Below are positions 46,289 through 55,649 of a DNA stretch of 64,000 bases, in pieces. Origin of the DNA: Methanococcus vannielii SB (GTDB taxonomy: Archaea > AGJL01 > Methanococci > Methanococcales > Methanococcaceae); NCBI RefSeq assembly GCF_000017165.1, contig NC_009634.1, positions 510,249-574,248 of the forward strand, read 5' to 3'. Numbering within the stretch: position 1 is the first letter of the stretch; the number at the start of each line of letters is the position of its first letter. The position numbers and the translations under genes are program-made. The notes beneath the pieces are model-generated. The model did no database searches. It was not told the DNA's origin and saw only the letters and a list, made by a program, of their open reading frames with translations.

Positions 46289-49200
46289 GTGAATAAAAAA
46301 TCAGCGAGAGCGCTGTTTTTAGTATTAGTTATGGTGCTCTCGAATATGGGGGGAGTCATGGCTCTCAACCCTACAACCAGTGGCTGTGTTGATTGCGGCA
46401 CTTCAAACGGGAATAGCGGTTCGGGAACCATTATAATTGATTGTGATCAGTGCAATACTGACGGAAGATGTTTTAATGTAGCTATTACCTCACCAGCAGA
46501 TATGTCTGAATGGTGCGACCTTGTTCCAATTAGTGGAACAATAGTACCTTGTGCTCATGACACTATTGGCTGTGCTGACTATATAGTAGTTTATTCAAAA
46601 TACTTGGGAGACTATGAATGCCTTCCGGGAAATGCAAGTTCAATTGCAAATACGGGTTCAGGATGGGACTACGTAGGTAGCGACACAACTTTAGAAGGAG
46701 AATGTCCTACACTATGGGGATTAGACTGGCCAATTTGCTGCGAAATTGATGGATGGTATGTATTAAGAGCAATACTCTATAATGGATGCGATGTTCAAGT
46801 CGGATGTCCATCAGATCCAGTATATGTATACTTCGATAAAGGGGTTATGGTAAGCCTTGCATTACCTGATACATTATACTGTGGAGGAGTTATTGAAGGA
46901 TGTTTAAATCAAACCTGTGACTGCGTTGATTACATATTAATCACTGCAGAATACATGGGAGATATGCCAAAATGCGAACCATGTATGCCTACAAGAACAT
47001 ATGTTATAGACAGAGCAGAGTTTAAAAGCGCAATGTGCTGTGACTACACGTTTGACGTATTTTTCAATGATTTATACTGCGAAGGAGAATATAAAATAAC
47101 TGCTACGCCATATGCGGACTGTACTGATAACTGCATTTACGATGGCGTTCAAATTGGGGAAAGTTACGTAGGATACCTCGAAATTATAAGAGGAGATGTA
47201 TGCTTTGAAATACTTTGTCCTGCACCAGTTTCACCTGAATGTGGAATGACGCTTTGTGGGCCGATTAATTTTAAAGGTATATTAAACGACCCTTGTAGCG
47301 GGGCAAAATATATCGAGTTTTACGCTGAAAAAACAGGCGAATATAATTGGTGCTCTGGAGCATGTTATGAATCATGTAATGCATGTGATGGAGAAGAAAT
47401 TATAAGCTTTGACATTAAACCTACAAACTTACCTGAAAATATCTGTCCAAAGTGTGGAACTACAATGAATCCTATAATTTGTGGCCCATGTGGTGGAACA
47501 ATTCAAGGATACAAATGTCCAAACTGCCCTTCAAACCCGGGTAATCCTAACGGTGGAACGGGAGTTTCAGAGTGTATTTGTCAAAATCCTGCTGACCATG
47601 GCAAGTATATTTCTAAATCAGCATTAGAAAATATGATTTACCTTGGAAGCACGTATGCTACAATGCCAAACTGGTCATTTGTTACAAATGAAATGTGTAA
47701 TCTTGATTCAGGATGCTATAAAGTATATGCTGTAGTAATTGACAGTTGTGAATGCGATGAAGAATATAGATATGATGACATTTCATTTGCATACTGTAAT
47801 GAGAGAGAGTTAACAATAGAACTTGATGACTGCATAGTAACTGAATGCATAGATGGAGAAGAATGTACTAAAATATACAAAGTAAAAAGTGGAACGGTAA
47901 CTGCGAGAGGAAATATTACAGTTCCAACATGCTGGATAAACTATCCTGAATACGTAGGTCTTGAATACAGCCTTGGACAAATGCAAATATGTGGCCCAAT
48001 TATTTGGGGCGATTGGATACCTGCAAGCTGTATTGACGGGTCAATTACGTGGAATAACGATGGAGAATGCCTTAAATCAGGTGTTTGGGAAACTACATGG
48101 TGTACTCCAGAAGATATTGAAAGCAAATATTTTGTAAAAGTAAGAGGAGTTGCAAAAGAAGGATGTGGGGAATTCTATTCTGGAGACATTAAAACAAGTA
48201 TTTACAACAAGTTTGACGTTAACATATTTGACCCATGCGAAGGAAATACAATATACAACGGTAAAGTTATAAGAGGATTTGTATGGGCGGAATACGATGG
48301 ATATGGTGGAATGTTAAGTAAAAACGTATGTTTACCTGACCACGTAGATTTATACTGGAGACCATACGGAGCCCAACACTGGGCCCCAATGGATAGCGCA
48401 TTTTTACACTGGAAAAATTCTGAACAGTATATCGACTTTATGGATTACGGAATAGACCCTGGAATGCCAAAATTACCTAAACTTAACTACAAGTGGGGTA
48501 ACTGGGCATACTGGGACGTTACATGGACATCATGCATGGTAAACTGCGTAGATAATGGGCACTACGAGATAAAAGCAGTTGTAGAACCCTGTATAGATGA
48601 TGAATGTGGAACATTTGAACGTGCAGAATACATTATTGATGTATGGGTAGACGATACATCCGGTGTCATGATATCCAAACCATTTGACGGACAAACTGTA
48701 TGCGATAACTTATGGGTATACGGTACTGCAGTTGGTGCAGGAGTTACAAATGTAGACTTCTACGTGTCAACCGACAACGTTACGTGGACACTCTATAAAG
48801 AAGACATCGATGTAAACGTAAATGATGGAAGATGGAAAGCACCACTTAACACTTGCTGCTTTGAAGATGGGCCACTCTACTTAAAGGCTGTTGTAGTTGG
48901 GCCGTGTGACATTAGCGAAAGTACAATTATGGTAAACGTGCTAAACGCTATAGAAATGGATCTTACATGCCCTAACGATTGCGTATGCTACGTAAACGGC
49001 GACAAAATGCCAATAAGGGGGACATTAACTGGTTGTGATGTAGATAATAGGGTAGAAAATGTAAAAGTATACATGGGTGCAGGTAACGGCCAACTTATTG
49101 GAATAATTCCTGCTAAAGACTTTAGATACGTTGGAGATGGAGTATGGGAATGGGGAATGTGTTTTAACCCATGTGTTTTAAACGGCGGTTCAACACAGCT

Positions 49201-50773
49201 TATCGCTAGAGCAACATACAGGTGTGGAAATAACTACTTTAACATCGATACTGGCCCACAAAGACCAGTTATACAGCATGATCCAAACCTTAAAATAATT
49301 GATATTACTGGGCCTGGAAGCAGTCCATCAGTTGGCGGAACTGTTTCAATAGAGGGTACTTTAGAAGGAACATGTATTGACTACCTAACATTTGAATACA
49401 GGAAAATATGTGAACCAAATGGGCAACCACTAAGCGATTGGATGCCATTCCCTGGAGTTAGCGTATTAACTGTTCCGGAAATGTGCATGTGTGAAATTTG
49501 CATGTGGACTTTTGACATAGATACGTGTGGAATGGATGGACTATACGAAATAAGGGTCAAAGCATTTGGCTGGCCATGTGGTGAAATAGCCTCAGATACT
49601 GACTTTATACGGATAAATAATAAAATTGGAATTACGCTAGATGTTCCTGCAATAAATTCAGGAATAAAAAGTGGAACTATTGAAGTTTCAGGTACAGTTG
49701 AAAACTGCCCTGTAATTGACAGAATAGAACTTTATTACGTATTAAATGGAGATTTCTTCTTAATTAGTGATGAAATTACATGTAGTAATGAAACTTGGAG
49801 TTACATGTGGGACACCACAACTGTAGCAAACGGAGGATACTGCCTTATTGCTTACGCATACGATGATGATTGCGACAGTATGGCGTCATCAAAAACGAGA
49901 GCCATTTGTATTGAAAATAATGGAGTACCTCCAGTAATAAACGAAACAAACGACACGATATTTAGAGAATGTGTAAAAATAGAAACAGTGTGTTATGTAC
50001 CATGCACAATGCTTAGAGTAACATTCAACGATACAGTATCAATTAATGATTCATATAACCCTGCAAGTCCATTAGATGGATTTGAAATTAATTACGGAAA
50101 CTTCGGGCCAAATCCAACAATGGAAGAGGATGCAACAGATGACCATGTAATAATAATTAACTTGGGAACTGGTTACGTTATCACGCCAGGAGTTACCGAA
50201 ATAAAACTCAAGCCAAATCAAACTGCAATACTCGGTCCAAATGGAATTCCTATTGTAGACTGTAGTGCTGAATTAAAAACAATTCCTCAAGCTCAGAACA
50301 GTGGTAATTCTGAAAATTCCGGTGTAATAACACTTGGAAACATGAAAATGTTTTCAGTACCTTGTAAAGTAAATACTGGGCAGATGGTTGGAGATGCAGG
50401 CGTTAATAACGGTGCATTTGTAAAATTCACCAATGGAAAATGGGAAGCTGTTAGTGAATTCAAACCATTAGAAGGCTACGTATACATTGGTACCTTTGAA
50501 GGAGATATGCCAATATATATAGAACCATTATTACCAACTGACACACCACCTGAAATACAATTAGCTTCAGGATGGAACCTTGTCGGGGTAAATACTTACG
50601 GAGGATCTTTCGATCCAGTACCATGTAATGAATTCCTTGGAACTGCACCCATTAGTAAATTATTAGAATTCAGTTCCAGCGGATGGTTAAAACTCAATGG
50701 TGGAAGTAACCTTGTACCAACTAATGCATATTGGGCATATGCTGATTCAGGATGCAGTTTTGCCGGACAATAA
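46289..50773 (+). CDS. Large secreted cysteine-rich Ig-like surface protein
   Basis: A 1494-aa exported protein with a signal peptide (hydrophobic LFLVLVMVLSNMGGVMA). By my count it contains about 92 cysteines (6%), far above any neighbour. The body is a series of about nine or ten modules of 100-120 residues resembling bacterial Ig-like domains (repeating pattern: isolated strand, G-T-x-x-G/C, W-x, DG-x-Y-x-hydrophobic). A zinc-ribbon-like stretch with CPKC, CGPC and CPNC lies at about residues 386-415. The C-terminus holds a SGWNLVGV domain seen in archaeal surface proteins, and no membrane anchor. Likely cell-surface or S-layer-associated. Starts at GTG inside a hairpin. Confidence 0.85.
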   Translation: MNKKSARALFLVLVMVLSNMGGVMALNPTTSGCVDCGTSNGNSGSGTIIIDCDQCNTDGRCFNVAITSPADMSEWCDLVPISGTIVPCAHDTIGCADYIVVYSKYLGDYECLPGNASSIANTGSGWDYVGSDTTLEGECPTLWGLDWPICCEIDGWYVLRAILYNGCDVQVGCPSDPVYVYFDKGVMVSLALPDTLYCGGVIEGCLNQTCDCVDYILITAEYMGDMPKCEPCMPTRTYVIDRAEFKSAMCCDYTFDVFFNDLYCEGEYKITATPYADCTDNCIYDGVQIGESYVGYLEIIRGDVCFEILCPAPVSPECGMTLCGPINFKGILNDPCSGAKYIEFYAEKTGEYNWCSGACYESCNACDGEEIISFDIKPTNLPENICPKCGTTMNPIICGPCGGTIQGYKCPNCPSNPGNPNGGTGVSECICQNPADHGKYISKSALENMIYLGSTYATMPNWSFVTNEMCNLDSGCYKVYAVVIDSCECDEEYRYDDISFAYCNERELTIELDDCIVTECIDGEECTKIYKVKSGTVTARGNITVPTCWINYPEYVGLEYSLGQMQICGPIIWGDWIPASCIDGSITWNNDGECLKSGVWETTWCTPEDIESKYFVKVRGVAKEGCGEFYSGDIKTSIYNKFDVNIFDPCEGNTIYNGKVIRGFVWAEYDGYGGMLSKNVCLPDHVDLYWRPYGAQHWAPMDSAFLHWKNSEQYIDFMDYGIDPGMPKLPKLNYKWGNWAYWDVTWTSCMVNCVDNGHYEIKAVVEPCIDDECGTFERAEYIIDVWVDDTSGVMISKPFDGQTVCDNLWVYGTAVGAGVTNVDFYVSTDNVTWTLYKEDIDVNVNDGRWKAPLNTCCFEDGPLYLKAVVVGPCDISESTIMVNVLNAIEMDLTCPNDCVCYVNGDKMPIRGTLTGCDVDNRVENVKVYMGAGNGQLIGIIPAKDFRYVGDGVWEWGMCFNPCVLNGGSTQLIARATYRCGNNYFNIDTGPQRPVIQHDPNLKIIDITGPGSSPSVGGTVSIEGTLEGTCIDYLTFEYRKICEPNGQPLSDWMPFPGVSVLTVPEMCMCEICMWTFDIDTCGMDGLYEIRVKAFGWPCGEIASDTDFIRINNKIGITLDVPAINSGIKSGTIEVSGTVENCPVIDRIELYYVLNGDFFLISDEITCSNETWSYMWDTTTVANGGYCLIAYAYDDDCDSMASSKTRAICIENNGVPPVINETNDTIFRECVKIETVCYVPCTMLRVTFNDTVSINDSYNPASPLDGFEINYGNFGPNPTMEEDATDDHVIIINLGTGYVITPGVTEIKLKPNQTAILGPNGIPIVDCSAELKTIPQAQNSGNSENSGVITLGNMKMFSVPCKVNTGQMVGDAGVNNGAFVKFTNGKWEAVSEFKPLEGYVYIGTFEGDMPIYIEPLLPTDTPPEIQLASGWNLVGVNTYGGSFDPVPCNEFLGTAPISKLLEFSSSGWLKLNGGSNLVPTNAYWAYADSGCSFAGQ

Positions 50774-50834
50774 TTAACAACAATGGCTGAAAATTAAATT
50801 CAGCCATTCCTCTTTATTAGGGGGTGTGATTTAC

Positions 50835-52802
50835 ATGAAAAAGCTATTTACTTTATTATTGGTAGTTGCACTTGTTTCCAGCATGAGTATGGCATCCGCC
50901 ACAGGAGGAATTCCACAATTGCCTCAAAATTTTTACGGTGGAGTATATTTAAATGATCTTCCTGCATCTGGAACGTTAAAACTACTCATAAATGGTGTAG
51001 AAGAAGACCATGTTGTAGTTACTAATGGTGTATTTGGTAAAGGAATATTAGATAAAAAATTAACTGCTAGTGGAAAATCAGGAGATAAAATCACTTTTTC
51101 ATTTCAATCTAGCGGATATACAATAAATTCAGCTTACACGATATATCTTGTAAGTTCTAGTAAATATGTTTCGGATATTGACTTTCAGTCCGGAGTAAAC
51201 ACCGAAATCGTATTAAAATTTAATGGTACGGGAAGTAGTGATCCAGGAAGTAGTGATCCAGGAAGTAGTGATCCAGGAAGTAGTGAACAATCAATGCCAT
51301 TAAATCCTGAATTATTCTACGGTACTGCTAAATTAGGAGACTCAAATGCTTTTGGAACACTAAAAGTTTATGTTGATGGGGTGCTTCAAGACTCAATCGT
51401 AGTCCAAAATGGGGCATTTGGAGGCCCTGGGCCACTCAATACTAAATTAATTGCAACGGGATACGTTGGAAAAACTAATGAAGTTAAATTCTCGCTTGAA
51501 TCAGATGGTAAAACATATAATGGCTTTACTGCAAAAGTAGGGGATAATACATATACAAATAAACTTCCATACGTTGAAGCAACAGTATGCCTTATCGAAT
51601 TAAAATTCTCAAATTCGGAAAATACTGGAAATGGCGATAATTCAGGAACTAATCCAATAAATGGGACTAATAATTCTGGAATGCCACTTAATCCAAATAT
51701 ATTCTACGGTACTGCTAAATTAGGAGACTCAAATGCTTTTGGAACACTAAAAGTTTATGTTGATGGGGTGCTTCAAGACTCAATCGTAGTCCAAAATGGG
51801 GCATTTGGAAATTCTTGCGTACTCGCAGATAAATTAATTGCAACGGGATACGTTGGAAAAACTAATGAAGTTAAATTCTCGCTTGAATCAGATGGTAAAA
51901 CATATAATGGCTTTACTGCAAAAGTAGGGGATAATACATATACAAATAAACTTCCATACGTTGAAGCAACAGTATGCCTTATCGAATTAAAATTCTCAAA
52001 TTCGGAAAATACTGGAAATGGCGATAATTCAGGAACTAATCCAATAAATGGGACTAATAATTCTGGAATGCCACTTAATCCAAATATATTCTACGGTATA
52101 GCATATTTAGGCACATCGTTACCGTCAAGTACATTAAACGTTTACGTTGATGGGGTGCTTCAAGACTCAATTGAACTTAAAACTGGAGCATTTGGAGGCC
52201 CTGGCCCACTTGATGATAAATTAATTGCAACGGGATACGTTGGAAAAACTAATGAAGTTAAATTCTCGCTTGAATCAGATGGTAAAACATATAATGGCTT
52301 TACTGCAAAAGTAGGGGATAATACATATACAAATAAACTTCCATACGTTGAAGGGCAACATTACATAATTATTACATTCACGACATCAACAGAATCGTCA
52401 GATACTGGAAATGGCGGTTCTAGCGGAGGAAATACCGGCGGTGGCTCTAGCGGAGGAAATACTGGTGGAGGAAATACTGGCAGTTCTACTGTATCTGGAA
52501 CTACATCAACAGTTAGTACATCTAGCACTAAAACCGGCTCAAATATGGAAACTTCAACAAAAACCAGCACATCAGGTAGTGCAGTTGAACCTTCAGACTC
52601 AGAAACCACGCCTAAAACAAGTGTTTCGGAAATCTCAACAGCTGATGATGGATCAGGCGAACAGTCTGCATTACTTCAACAGGAAAGTTCATTGACTGGG
52701 CTTAATTTGTCACTTACGGTTGCTGCAATACTCTTGATATCCATTGCATTAATTGCTGGATGGTACCATTCAAAAGCCAAACCTGAAGTTGTACATAATT
52801 AA
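50835..52802 (+). CDS. Membrane-anchored surface protein with tandem repeats
   Basis: A 655-aa exported protein. A signal peptide is followed by four beta-rich modules (FYG start, VYVDGVLQDSI, then GGPGPL and KLIATGYVGKTNEVKFSLES). The first is diverged and the last three are nearly identical with a 387-bp (129-aa) period. Then comes a Gly/Ser/Thr-rich linker of about 120 residues, likely glycosylated, and one C-terminal membrane helix ([18 protein letters not shown]) with a short basic tail. ATG 50835 follows GGGGTGTGA. It starts 61 bp after the cysteine-rich protein and is probably co-expressed, perhaps anchoring it; that is inference. Confidence 0.87.
   Translation: MKKLFTLLLVVALVSSMSMASATGGIPQLPQNFYGGVYLNDLPASGTLKLLINGVEEDHVVVTNGVFGKGILDKKLTASGKSGDKITFSFQSSGYTINSAYTIYLVSSSKYVSDIDFQSGVNTEIVLKFNGTGSSDPGSSDPGSSDPGSSEQSMPLNPELFYGTAKLGDSNAFGTLKVYVDGVLQDSIVVQNGAFGGPGPLNTKLIATGYVGKTNEVKFSLESDGKTYNGFTAKVGDNTYTNKLPYVEATVCLIELKFSNSENTGNGDNSGTNPINGTNNSGMPLNPNIFYGTAKLGDSNAFGTLKVYVDGVLQDSIVVQNGAFGNSCVLADKLIATGYVGKTNEVKFSLESDGKTYNGFTAKVGDNTYTNKLPYVEATVCLIELKFSNSENTGNGDNSGTNPINGTNNSGMPLNPNIFYGIAYLGTSLPSSTLNVYVDGVLQDSIELKTGAFGGPGPLDDKLIATGYVGKTNEVKFSLESDGKTYNGFTAKVGDNTYTNKLPYVEGQHYIIITFTTSTESSDTGNGGSSGGNTGGGSSGGNTGGGNTGSSTVSGTTSTVSTSSTKTGSNMETSTKTSTSGSAVEPSDSETTPKTSVSEISTADDGSGEQSALLQQESSLTGLNLSLTVAAILLISIALIAGWYHSKAKPEVVHN
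51231..51285. repeat. 15-bp in-frame microrepeat (PGSSD linker), 3.7 copies
   Basis: GGAAGTAGTGATCCA repeats perfectly at 51231, 51246 and 51261, with a partial fourth copy at 51276. It encodes a Gly-Ser-Ser-Asp-Pro linker between the first and second surface modules. A likely slippage site for length variation between strains. Confidence 0.95.
51314..52353. repeat. 387-bp tandem repeats within the surface-protein gene
   Basis: Three units begin at 51314, 51701 and 52088 (exact 387-bp offsets). Units 1 and 2 are near-identical in full, including the linker, except for a block around the GGPGPL segment. Unit 3 differs in its first 120 bp but is identical over the last 130 bp or so to both others. 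The patchwork is what recombination or gene conversion among repeats would leave. Confidence 0.95.
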
Positions 52803-52998
52803 CATATATTCTTTTTTTAACATTTTAAAAATATATTGGGGTTATTTTTTATATTAAAAGCATTTTTAAAGAGTTATAAAAATTTTAATTTCAGCTTTTT
52901 TTAAATATTAAAAACATGTTGCACTTTTTTTCCGAACAAATTCGATATATATAATAATAAAAACTTATTTAAAATAGTATTATTTATTTGGTGAAAAC

Positions 52999-53607
52999 AT
53001 GAAAAAAATAAGTTTAATTCTTTCAATTATTCTATTGAGTAGTTTTTGCCTTTGTACTGAAAAAAATAGTAACGATTTATTTGAGTACAGCGACAGTACT
53101 GTATTTATGGTAACTGTTGGCGAAAACAAGGTTCCAATAGAATTAAGAGCAAAAATTAACGATTCATTTACTACATTATTTAAAAATACGGATAAAAATG
53201 AAATAAAAAGTACGTATTATAGTGAAAATCATGAAATAATATATATTGAATACGATAGGTCGCTCCCTGCGGCAGAAGGAGGCGTTAGCGTTGCAGATTT
53301 AAAATTGAAATTAATATGGGCAAACAGTTACTTTAACCCTCATGTTATAATTGTTCCTGGAGATTTAACTGAAAATGGAACTTATGCGGATATATTTTAT
53401 AAAGATGGAAGTATTGAATCTACCTTTTTGAATAACGAACATGTGGATAAAGTTAAAAATAGCAATAAAACAATTGTAATTGATTTTCAAAGAACTGAAA
53501 ATCCTGCAACAATTGAAAAATATAATAATACATATATTATCGAAGGAAATTCGCTAATAGAACTTGATAAAGCAGAATCAATGTTTATAATTGCACTTCT
53601 TTCATAA
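52999..53607 (+). CDS. Exported lipoprotein of unknown function
   Basis: A 202-aa protein with a signal sequence (KKISLILSIILLSSFCLC), in which Cys17 or Cys19 could be lipidated. The mature part, about 180 residues, has alternating beta-strand-like stretches and two N-glycosylation sequons (for example NDS, NKT). I recognise no family. GGTGAAAAC precedes the ATG. The 196-bp gap upstream is AT-rich with TATATATAATAATAA at about 52945 as a possible promoter. Confidence 0.75.
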   Translation: MKKISLILSIILLSSFCLCTEKNSNDLFEYSDSTVFMVTVGENKVPIELRAKINDSFTTLFKNTDKNEIKSTYYSENHEIIYIEYDRSLPAAEGGVSVADLKLKLIWANSYFNPHVIIVPGDLTENGTYADIFYKDGSIESTFLNNEHVDKVKNSNKTIVIDFQRTENPATIEKYNNTYIIEGNSLIELDKAESMFIIALLS

Positions 53608-53918
53608 TTCATAGTTACCATACTTCATAACTATTTCTTTTTCTTTTTATACAATTAAAATTAAATTATAATTTTTAAGTTTTTTTCGTAATCGAAAATG
53701 AAGTACTAATTTTATTCGAATAAGTAAACATTTTTTGCGTTAAATGTTTTAGTTTTAAATACTTAAAAGATAGGTATATTTTTAAAAGAGTTTATTGGGC
53801 TAAATCGTATTAAAATGTTTAAATGCTGCAAGCTTTTCAAGCATTTTTATTTATTCCCCATAATATATGCACTACATAAATTTGCGGTTGAAATACCGGA
53901 TTTCATTTGGTGAATTTA
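53608..53918. other. Intergenic region with an imperfect-terminator hairpin
   Basis: This 311-bp gap is mostly AT-rich. At 53821-53827 and 53840-53846 AAATGCT and AGCATTT form a 7-bp stem followed by TTTATTTATT, resembling a terminator, although it lies far from the preceding stop (53607). It could instead be a leader structure for the permease gene. No gene with a ribosome binding site was found. Confidence 0.4.
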
Positions 53919-54680
53919 ATGAAAATATTAAAAAACCTTGCAATACCACTTTTAGGAATTTTGGCATGGGAATTTCTTGCAATTTACTTAAATAATCAAG
54001 TAATACTGCCCAAAGTTGAAAGTGTTGTAAATATATTATTAAACCCTGGCGTTGGGCTACTTGGAACTGGAAATTTAGTTGAAAATACGATTATAAGTAT
54101 TAAAAGAGTTTTAATCGGGTTTTTTATTGCAGCAATGGTTGCAATTCCTCTTGGAATTTTAATGGGGTATTATTCAATTGTAAATGAATTAATTGACACC
54201 CCAATAGAACTTTTAAGGCCAATTCCCCCACTAGCATGGGTTCCATTGGCACTAGCATGGTTTGGAATAGGCGAATCTTCAATGCACTTTATAATTTTTA
54301 TAGGCGCATTTTTTCCAATTCTATTAAATACCATTTCTGGCGTTAGAAGCGTTCCATTAATAATGATTGAAGCTGCAAAAACGCTTGGAGGAACCACTAA
54401 ACATATTTTAAAAAGTGTGGTAATTCCAGCGTCTTCTCCGGATATTTTAACTGGTTTACGAGTTGGAGTAGGTATTGCATGGATGTGTGTCGTTGCAGCA
54501 GAAATGCTTCCTGGAAGTGATGCTGGACTTGGATATTTAATAATGTATGCATATTTACTAAGTAGAATGGATGTTGTAGTAGCATCAATGATTGTAATTG
54601 GAATAATTGGAATATTATTTGATAAAGGATTAAGATTTATCGAAAAAAGATACTTTAGCTGGAAAAAAATGATAAAATGA
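53919..54680 (+). CDS. ABC transporter permease, TauC/SsuC/NrtB family
   Basis: A 253-aa permease with about six membrane helices. The EAA loop (EAAKTLGGTTKHILKSVVIP) and the RPIPPLAWVPLALAWFG segment mark the nitrate/sulfonate/taurine group. ATG 53919 follows GGTGA (53909-53913) by 5 nt; the TTG at 53907 is upstream of that site. The ATPase gene is 18 bp downstream. No substrate-binding protein of this family is in the window, so the ligand is unknown. Confidence 0.93.
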   Translation: MKILKNLAIPLLGILAWEFLAIYLNNQVILPKVESVVNILLNPGVGLLGTGNLVENTIISIKRVLIGFFIAAMVAIPLGILMGYYSIVNELIDTPIELLRPIPPLAWVPLALAWFGIGESSMHFIIFIGAFFPILLNTISGVRSVPLIMIEAAKTLGGTTKHILKSVVIPASSPDILTGLRVGVGIAWMCVVAAEMLPGSDAGLGYLIMYAYLLSRMDVVVASMIVIGIIGILFDKGLRFIEKRYFSWKKMIK

Positions 54681-54698
54681 TTATTGGACGGATAAATC

Positions 54699-55463
54699 AT
54701 GTCAGTTTTAGAATTAAAAAATGTAGTTAAAAAGTTTGGAAATGATAAAAAAGAGATTCTTGCAGTTGATAACGTAAATTTAACGGTAAAAAAGAACGAA
54801 TTTATATCACTAGTTGGCCCAAGTGGTTGCGGCAAATCAACAGTTTTAAGAATGATTGCAGGGCTTGAAGCCCCCAGTTCTGGCGGGATTTACCTTGATG
54901 GGGAAAAAGTTTTGGGTCCCGATGCAGATAGGGGTATGGTATTTCAGCAATACACCCTCCTCCCTTGGAAAACCGTTCTTCAAAATGTAACGTTCGGGCT
55001 TGAAATTAAACAAATCTCTAAAAAAGAAAGAACTGAAATTGCGAAAAAATTTCTAAAAATGGTAGGATTAGATGAATTTTCCGAGTCTTACCCTTATGAA
55101 TTAAGTGGCGGAATGCAGCAACGTGTTGCAATTGCAAGAACCATTGCAAACGATCCTAAGGTTGTATTGATGGATGAACCTTTTGGAGCATTAGATACGC
55201 AGACAAGAACTATGCTTCAAGATCATCTTTTGAAAATATGGGAAAACGAAAAAAAGACGATTATTTTTGTAACTCATAGTGTCGATGAAGCGGTTTATTT
55301 ATCGGATAAGGTTATTATAATGACTGCAAGACCTGGGAAAATAAAAAAAATTATTGACATAGAGTTAGATAGGCCAAGAAAAAGGACTAGCGGAGAATTT
55401 ATAAAATACCGGAAAATGATAATTGAAGAACTAAAGGCAGAAGTTTTAAAAACTTACGTATAA
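54699..55463 (+). CDS. ABC transporter ATPase, TauB/SsuB family
   Basis: A 254-aa ABC ATPase: Walker A GPSGCGKST, signature LSGGMQQRV, Walker B VVLMDEPFGALD and the switch motif FVTHSVDEAVYLSD, characteristic of the nitrate/sulfonate group. It pairs with the preceding permease in a two-gene operon. The substrate could be a sulfonate, a thiamine precursor or another small anion. Confidence 0.94.
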   Translation: MSVLELKNVVKKFGNDKKEILAVDNVNLTVKKNEFISLVGPSGCGKSTVLRMIAGLEAPSSGGIYLDGEKVLGPDADRGMVFQQYTLLPWKTVLQNVTFGLEIKQISKKERTEIAKKFLKMVGLDEFSESYPYELSGGMQQRVAIARTIANDPKVVLMDEPFGALDTQTRTMLQDHLLKIWENEKKTIIFVTHSVDEAVYLSDKVIIMTARPGKIKKIIDIELDRPRKRTSGEFIKYRKMIIEELKAEVLKTYV

Positions 55464-55465
55464 AA

Positions 55466-55495
55466 TATAGTTTAAGTAAAGTATAGTTTAAGTAA
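55466..55495. repeat. 14-bp direct repeat, 16-bp period
   Basis: TATAGTTTAAGTAA occurs at 55466-55479 and 55482-55495 immediately after the ATPase stop. The rest of the gap to 55649 is AT-rich and includes a TATA-like GTTTATATAC (about 55567) probably serving the phoU gene. Confidence 0.6.
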
Positions 55496-55649
55496 TTTTT
55501 AAATCTAATTAAGTTTTAAAATATGCTAAATTCAAGTTTTAAATTAATAAATCGTGTTTTAAAATTGTTTATATACTTGGAGAAATATATTCTTTTTTAA
55601 CGAACTATTATTCTAATAATATGATATTTAATATACAAAATGTGATATG

